Shown in pieces: positions 58,937 through 64,000 of a stretch of 64,000 nucleotides of DNA. Each line of letters starts with the position of its first letter. Within the stretch, counting starts at the first letter, position 1. A model generated the notes under the pieces. It was given only the letters and a program-made list of their open reading frames with translations, did no database searches and had not been told where the DNA came from. A program made the position numbers and the translations under genes. The stretch comes from Amylostereum areolatum. Taxonomy: Eukaryota > Basidiomycota > Agaricomycetes > Russulales > Stereaceae. The stretch lies in contig SAXG01000029.1 in assembly GCA_012932865.1 (NCBI GenBank), forward strand, positions 248,001-312,000, read 5' to 3'.

Positions 58937-59851
58937 TGGCGGCCCATTTAACGCAAAAATAAATGCCCCCGTTAGAGGACTAAGTCCCCCCGTTAGAGGG
59001 CTAAGTCCCCCGTTAGAGAGCTAAGTCCCCTGTTAGAAGGTGTGAGGTGCCCCGTTAGAAGCTAAGTACCCCCGTTAGAAAGTCCCGGGGGTCGACGCGC
59101 CCCCGAGTGAAAGTCATCTTGCTCAGATCTGTCCGCCGGCACTTAGCGGGCTTAGATAATCGACGCTCTGGGCTTCCACGTGATGCCTTCGCGTCGCGTT
59201 CGCCATCACGTCAGCAACTTGGCACGTCGTTCCCGCCACCAGCTCATCGCCATCCTCGTCGTCCTCCACGTCCCCTCCGGCTCCCTGCTCCATCTGCATC
59301 ATCCTTTGAGCTCAGCTTTCCTTCTAAATTTCTTCTCCTGCTCCACTTCATCCCTCGAGCATTCCTTTTTAATTTACTGCTCATATGTACCATTGTTGCG
59401 GTCAAGTTTCCTCCCCCTCTTTTGATTAAATAAATCAGATTATTTGATGGATTCACGGAGAATTTTGAATGAAAGTCTGAGGCCTTCTTAATTTGTAGCT
59501 ATCCGACGTATTCATGTGGTGGAGGGAGGCAGAGGACGCGGAGAACAATGAGGACGGCGATGAGCTGGTGGCGGGAACGACGCGCCGAGTTGCTGACGTG
59601 ATGGCGAACGCGACGCGAAGGCATCACGTGGAAGCCCAGAGCGTCGATTATCTAAGCCCGCTAAGTGCCGGCGGACAGATCTGAGCAAGATGACTTTCAC
59701 TCGGGGGCGCGTCGACCCCCCGGGACTTTCTAACGGGGGTACTTAGCTTCTAACGGGGCACCTCACACCTTCTAACGGGGGGACTTAGACTCTAACGGAG
59801 GAACTTAGCTCTCTAATGGGGGCATTTATTTTTGCGCTAAATGGGCCGCCA
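58937..59851. mobile_element. TA-target MITE, 915 bp, long inverted repeats
   Basis: Ends TGGCGGCCCATTT and its complement; TA on both sides (58935-58936, 59852-59853). The inverted repeats are about 340 bases long. Their outer part carries several copies of a subterminal word (CCCCGTTAGA followed by CTAAGT), about six per end; the inner part is a longer complex repeat that encodes the same spurious peptide from both ends. The central 230 bases have no coding sign. Probably non-autonomous, mobilised by a Tc1/mariner-like or other TA-specific transposase. Confidence 0.85.
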
Positions 59852-60031
59852 TAGCACAGCTGGAGCTGCAATTACAATATATTCCCAGATCACCCCTTCG
59901 TTTATCGTTCAATCGTTCAACACGAGCCCACCGGCGGATATCATCAACGGTCTGTGCTCGGGGGTGCCTTCGCTCACTGATCTGGGACTACCGCCGAGTT
60001 TCTTGAAGTGGCGTCGATGGATCAAATTCTA

Positions 60032-60244
60032 CAGTCATTTGCATATGAGATGATAATTCGCGCCGTGAAAAACTTGTTTGTTCGGACCAAACAATCGCCT
60101 TATTCGGAAGATCGGAGCGACCGGCAGCGGCGGCAGGCAACGGATCAGGCACATCTTGCCCATTATGGTATTTGTGTGGCTCAAGCAAACAGAAACAAAC
60201 AGATTTTTCACCGCGCGAATTATCATCTCATATGCAAACGACTG
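60032..60244. mobile_element. TA-target MITE, 213 bp, pogo/mariner-like ends
   Basis: Inverted repeats of about 50 bases starting CAGTC and including TTTGCATATGAGATGATAAT at both ends; TA duplication at 60030-60031 and 60245-60246. CAGT termini with TA targets are typical of mariner/pogo (Fot1-like) elements. No coding capacity. Confidence 0.82.
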
Positions 60245-60289
60245 TATTATTCTATCAAGTCAAAGGTCCCCGATGGCACATACAAATAG

Positions 60290-61743
60290 CGGAGGAAATC
60301 GCGTCGTGGGCTAGTATGTAAGCACTACGTAGTCAGTTTCAGTGAACGGACTGTTTGCAACTTGAGTCCCACCTTCCCTCTCCTCTGCCCGTGTCGACCT
60401 CCCAATTTATTCGGACTCGCCAGACCCACTGTTTATCTCGGGACTCCTTGTGCCGCCCACGTGTGGCATTCCTTTGTCTAAGATCAGTTAGCTGCAAATC
60501 CTAGCGCCACCCTTAGATCATGGACGTGCTTGTCTTCCTCCCGCCACCTCCTATCATCGGTCTCTGTCGTGTCATCCTTACTTCTATCGCGGATAATCTC
60601 CCATTTTAAAACCTCCAGCGCGCTCAATCGGTGACAAGACATGAAAACGGGGCCTTGACTTCCCGACAGCCACCGCATGTGCATCGATTACGGGGGGGGG
60701 CACCGCGGTGGGCACTGCGGCGGAAGCCGGGTCATATTCCGCTTCCCGGCTTTCCTCTCACCGCCGAGGAAGCTTCTCCAAAATAACCCTGTTTCGTGTT
60801 CATATATTTACTACTTACTCTTCAGTGTGGCGACCGTCGTCCAGCCCCACGGAGCTCTCGACTCTGAGACTGGAGACAGAAGAATAGCCGTAAAGGTGGG
60901 ATCACCTCCCTCTCACCGAAGACTCAATAACCGTCGGGTATCGCAGGGTCCATCGGGCGCGCAGGAGCAACATGGAGGTCATGGACGTGTGCCCAAACTT
61001 GTCCTCATACAGACGTTCGGCGCCGGTAAGCCATCTCGCCCATGCGAATTTGGGACCTACTCGTAGTTTCCTTCACCAGGCACGGTGCTATAATGAAATA
61101 ATAAGTACGCAAACGGTGGTCCTAAATGGAGGTCCTCGAATCGGCTTCTTTATCCCAGGGCCCGCTCTGGTCCGTTGGCGAAGTCCCGTTACTCTTACGT
61201 ACAGGCATCTCCCAGGGCAGCCCTCGTCACCAGGATTCAGGACGCCAGGATCCGATGCGGAGGCACAATTGCACCGCACGCGTACATTCCTGCCTCACCC
61301 GCTTCCAGCGGACCAGGGCACCCCCGGTGTGTCTGCAGCGGAATACGCATACTTCTGCCTCCTCACTAGCTCGTTTAGGCTCATCTTGGCAAATATCCCC
61401 TCCTTTTGATCCCAATACTCTTCGCGGCGTCTACGATCCGACGGACATAGACCACAGTCCTTTGTCCAACCCACAGGATATGGATATAGGACCATGGGAC
61501 CGATGGCTTGCTTCGGGAACTGGCGATGTGAACTTGCGCGGATTCCCGTTCTAAATCTTCCTTCATGATCAAATTTCCAGGAGGAGGCCCAGAGGCGGTC
61601 GCCACCCTTCGCCAACAAGAAGTTCCACCGCCGGTACAAAGACTGGGACCGCACATTCCTCTTATGACTAAATAACCGTCCGGGAGGGACGTGTTAGCGT
61701 CCGCCCTTCCGCACCCACTCTCGAATCCTTTTTAAGGAGGACC
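60290..61743. other. Coding-like but unassigned stretch
   Basis: Plus strand near 60830-60960 reads VATVVQPHGALDSETGDRRI, and 61370-61555 reads PFDPNTLRGVYDPTDIDHSP, DMDIGPWDRWLASGTGDV. On either strand no domain is recognised and frames between 61.0 and 61.65 kb shift. Possibly a decayed gene upstream of the prenyltransferase. Confidence 0.35.
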
Positions 61744-63036
61744 ATGATCGCTCATGGTCAATCAACGCATCCGCACGTACTTCGTACCATGGCCTCCGCT
61801 CTCGACGCCGTCGCCTCTGCGGTCTACACCACATTTCTGTTCACCAAGTCGGACATCAAGACGATGGTCATCCCCATCGTGAGTGTCTTCGTTGCTCTCA
61901 TTAACCCCTTCCGCTCACCAACCGCCCCGACGCCGTTCCGTCCTCGCCTTCCTTCCGTAGTCCTTCTTCGCCGTCGCCGCGGCGCCCATCCTCACCTGGT
62001 CACGCCTCCCGCACGTCATCTTCTGGATCTGGTGCATGGCCTTCCAATTCACGCTTTCCAACCAAACGCTCTCTCCAGAGGAAGATGCTATCAACAAAAG
62101 CGATCGCCCCATCCCCTCCGGCCGCATCTCCTTAGATAACGCCATCCGCCTCCGGTGGCTCTCCATCCCCATCTGCCTCCTTCTCTCCGCCTGCTATAGT
62201 CTCGAGACCATCTACGGGTGCGCGGGCGTGATCATCCTCACGATGTTGTACGACGACCGCCAATGGAGCACGCGCTGGTGGTTCAAGAACGGTTTGAACG
62301 GGCTCGGATACGCGTCCTTCGAGCTCGGTGCGACACTCATCGCAGGTACGCCATCTCCGTACCCCCGCTCCTTTCCGAACAATAACAACAACCCCTGCTA
62401 ATTACGCACCGTTGATGCATTTTCCCTCCATCTCTCCACACGCCCCTTGTGCCCGAATTTCCGCATTCAATCCATTGTTCGTAAATGTCGCCGTCTACAT
62501 CGCCCTGGACCCCCCATAACGCCCGCACGCCCGCACCGCGGCCGGATCGACTTCACTCGAACCGAACGAAACAGGCGCCAACCGTCACGCCCTCGACCGC
62601 ACCGCCGTGCGCGCCGTCCTCGCGAGCGCGGGGGTCATCGCGACGACGATCCACGCGCAGGACTTCAAAGACGAGGACGGCGATCGCGCCGTGGGTCGGC
62701 GCACGATCCCGATCCTGTACCCCTCCTTCTCGCGATGGAGCATCGGGGTGACGCTCCTCGCATGGTCAGCCCTGTTGTCGTACGTGTGGGCGCTCGACGC
62801 GTACATGACCGTCGCCTTCGTCTCGCTGGCGGCGATGATCGGCGTGCGATTTTACACGCTCAGGACGGTGCCGGAGGACCAGATCACCTACTACTGGTAT
62901 AACGTGCGTGATGCCCCCCCTCTCCCCCTCTTTTCGACTAGAGCGGGCGGCTGACAGGGGGATGTCGGTGTTCTAGGTCTGGCTATCGATGGTGCACATC
63001 CTTCCAGGTTATTACAGGCTCTTCACATCGCACTAG
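61744..63036 (+). CDS. UbiA-type prenyltransferase
   Basis: Four exons. N-terminus VYTTFLFTKSDIKTMVIPI, then SFFAVAAAPILTWSRLPHVI, FWIWCMAFQFTLSNQTLSPE, EDAINKSDRPIPSGRIS, LRWLSIPICLLLSACYSLET, and after a long intron (62346 to about 62574) TAVRAVLASAGVIATTIHAQ, DFKDEDGDRAVGRRTIPI, ending HILPGYYRLFTSH (TAG 63034). The two acidic motifs (N-x-D type around SNQTLSPEED with DRP, and DFKDEDGD) are those that bind the Mg-diphosphate of the prenyl donor. Several hydrophobic helices fit an integral membrane enzyme of the family that prenylates aromatic or terpenoid-pathway substrates in basidiomycetes. ATG 61744 and 61789 are both possible. The acceptor is unknown, and no terpene cyclase or other biosynthetic gene is adjacent in the window. 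Confidence 0.82.
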
Positions 63037-64000
63037 TTCAACATCACATCACCACCAATCCAACGCCCCGCGGGACGAACCATGTACACTATAAGTATCT
63101 GTTGTTGTACAATCTGTGTATAGCCACGGGAACGTAGCGTACTCGTACGTTCCTTCTTTTTATAGTTTATGGTTATAGCAGCGCGCGTCTGTACAAAGAA
63201 TCACAAAGTTCCTTTCTCTCATCACCTGGCGTCCTCGAGAGCCCGATCAAGCAGAACGAGTCCGCGGAGGCAGTCTGAGAGATCAACGTCGGAATGTCAC
63301 CTGCCGACGACTTGGGCACCGTGGTATGGCGCGGTCACTGGGGGTGCCATATGCTGGTGGCGAGGTCCATCAACATCCGGGAGCATTGCACGAGGTCGGA
63401 GGTTCGAAGCGGCCAAACTCCTGGTTGGGAATATCGCATGAACCCGAGTGGTTGGGAACCCCAGCATTGGGTGCAGGTTGAAAGGCGACGACGACGGCCG
63501 GTCAGACTCATGAGAGGGAGTTGGGCTCCCCAGCGTCACCCTCTTGGGGACCGCACAAAAGTCAACGTGGTCCATGCTCGCTTCACGTCATCAGCTCCTA
63601 GAGAAAACACTCATCAAACTTCTGGAGCCCTCGCGATTGAAAAAGAACAGAAGTCCAGATGTTACTGAAGCGTGGTCCTCCCCGGCATCGCCGCCACAAA
63701 GGAACAAAACTCTAAATGATAGCAGGATCACCGCCGTTAACGTGAGGGAAAAGGAACCATGGACGGATTCATGAATGCCGGACGAACGCTGACGTGCTGA
63801 CGAGCGGCAAAAAATCCAGAAACAAAACGCTCCATTTGCATACAAAACACAAATACACATTGCCGCCCTTCTCCAGTTCCAGTTCCGGTTCCCCTTCGCT
63901 CCATGTATAAGGCAGAAAACGCCTAGATAACTCCCGTCCCCCGCCGTCCACCTGCCACGTCGCGCACGAACATTCACTAGATAGGCCAACGCCGTCAGCT
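63037..64000. other. Right edge, nothing recognised
   Basis: Downstream of the prenyltransferase. Short frames on both strands without homology. Confidence 0.45.

Larger units (their letters stand above)
58765..60289 (+). pseudogene. Unknown gene split by two MITEs
   Basis: The open frame (LLISSLSKYFNPHIDAVHDS, TDSLGSVGNYPDG, ADWHDLH) is cut at TA 58935 by the first MITE. It resumes at 59854 (TAGAAITIYSQITPSFIVQS, PPADIINGLCSGVPSLTDLG, LPPSFLKWRRWIKFY) and is cut again at TA 60030 by the second, resuming at 60247 (SIKSKVPDGTYK, TAG at 60287). If each element and one TA copy are left out, the three pieces join in a single frame with no stop, about 130 codons. I know no family for it. With both insertions in place the product is truncated, unless they are spliced out. 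Upstream exons are uncertain, and the left limit is only where the frame opens. Confidence 0.6.

Noticed and set aside
60677..61066. 129-residue plus-strand frame with a Gly/His-rich start
   Set aside because: No domain, crosses splice-like sites, and no neighbouring frame continues it convincingly.

Overview
The window reads as nuclear DNA of a filamentous basidiomycete, most likely an Agaricomycete. Genes are split by many 40-70 base GT-AG introns, pyrimidine-rich leaders precede starts, and the protein families fit: a WOPR (Gti1/Pac2) regulator, a Pcl-type cyclin, a KDM3-like JmjC protein, fungal BTB paralogues, a PDR-type ABC transporter, a UbiA-type prenyltransferase and a KDZ transposon. 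Everything here comes from reading sequence by eye; no search was run, so family names rest on remembered motifs.

Left part (1-24.3 kb): a complete short WOPR gene (896-1740, +), a weak minus-strand hypothetical gene, a broken secreted-protein gene (4.6-6.4 kb, -), and a long minus-strand gene of a lineage-specific family (7917-11385) that carries a captured piece of MCM2. A Zn2Cys6-like gene (12712-13802, -) diverges from a large KDZ-Ulp1 transposase gene (14007-18406, +) across a 204 bp spacer with three ACGCGT boxes. The transposase has two in-frame stops. About 4 kb of uninterpretable sequence follows, then a Pcl-type cyclin (23152-24303, +) with a partial copy of itself upstream.

Middle part (24.3-46.6 kb): a JmjC gene and a C2H2 gene, then a graveyard of intron-bearing partial copies of conserved genes: SMC1 C-terminus, 14-3-3, fatty acid synthase alpha in two blocks, and Tudor-SN joined directly to the FAS block. 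Two small apparently intact minus-strand genes sit among them (34006-34371 and a coiled-coil gene at 38515-39325), the second with a MITE just upstream of its start. A solo LTR with a perfect GATAT target duplication lies inside a GGGATATC minisatellite (43.5-44.3 kb). A truncated, frameshifted second copy of the 8-11 kb family gene follows.

Right part (46.6-64 kb): three BTB-family copies in progressive decay flank an intact PDR-type ABC transporter (51889-57386). Next comes an ORF interrupted by two different TA-target MITEs, whose removal in silico restores one open frame, and then an intact UbiA-like prenyltransferase (about 61744-63036). The general picture is a few working genes embedded in a repeat-rich, duplication-prone region with many broken copies.
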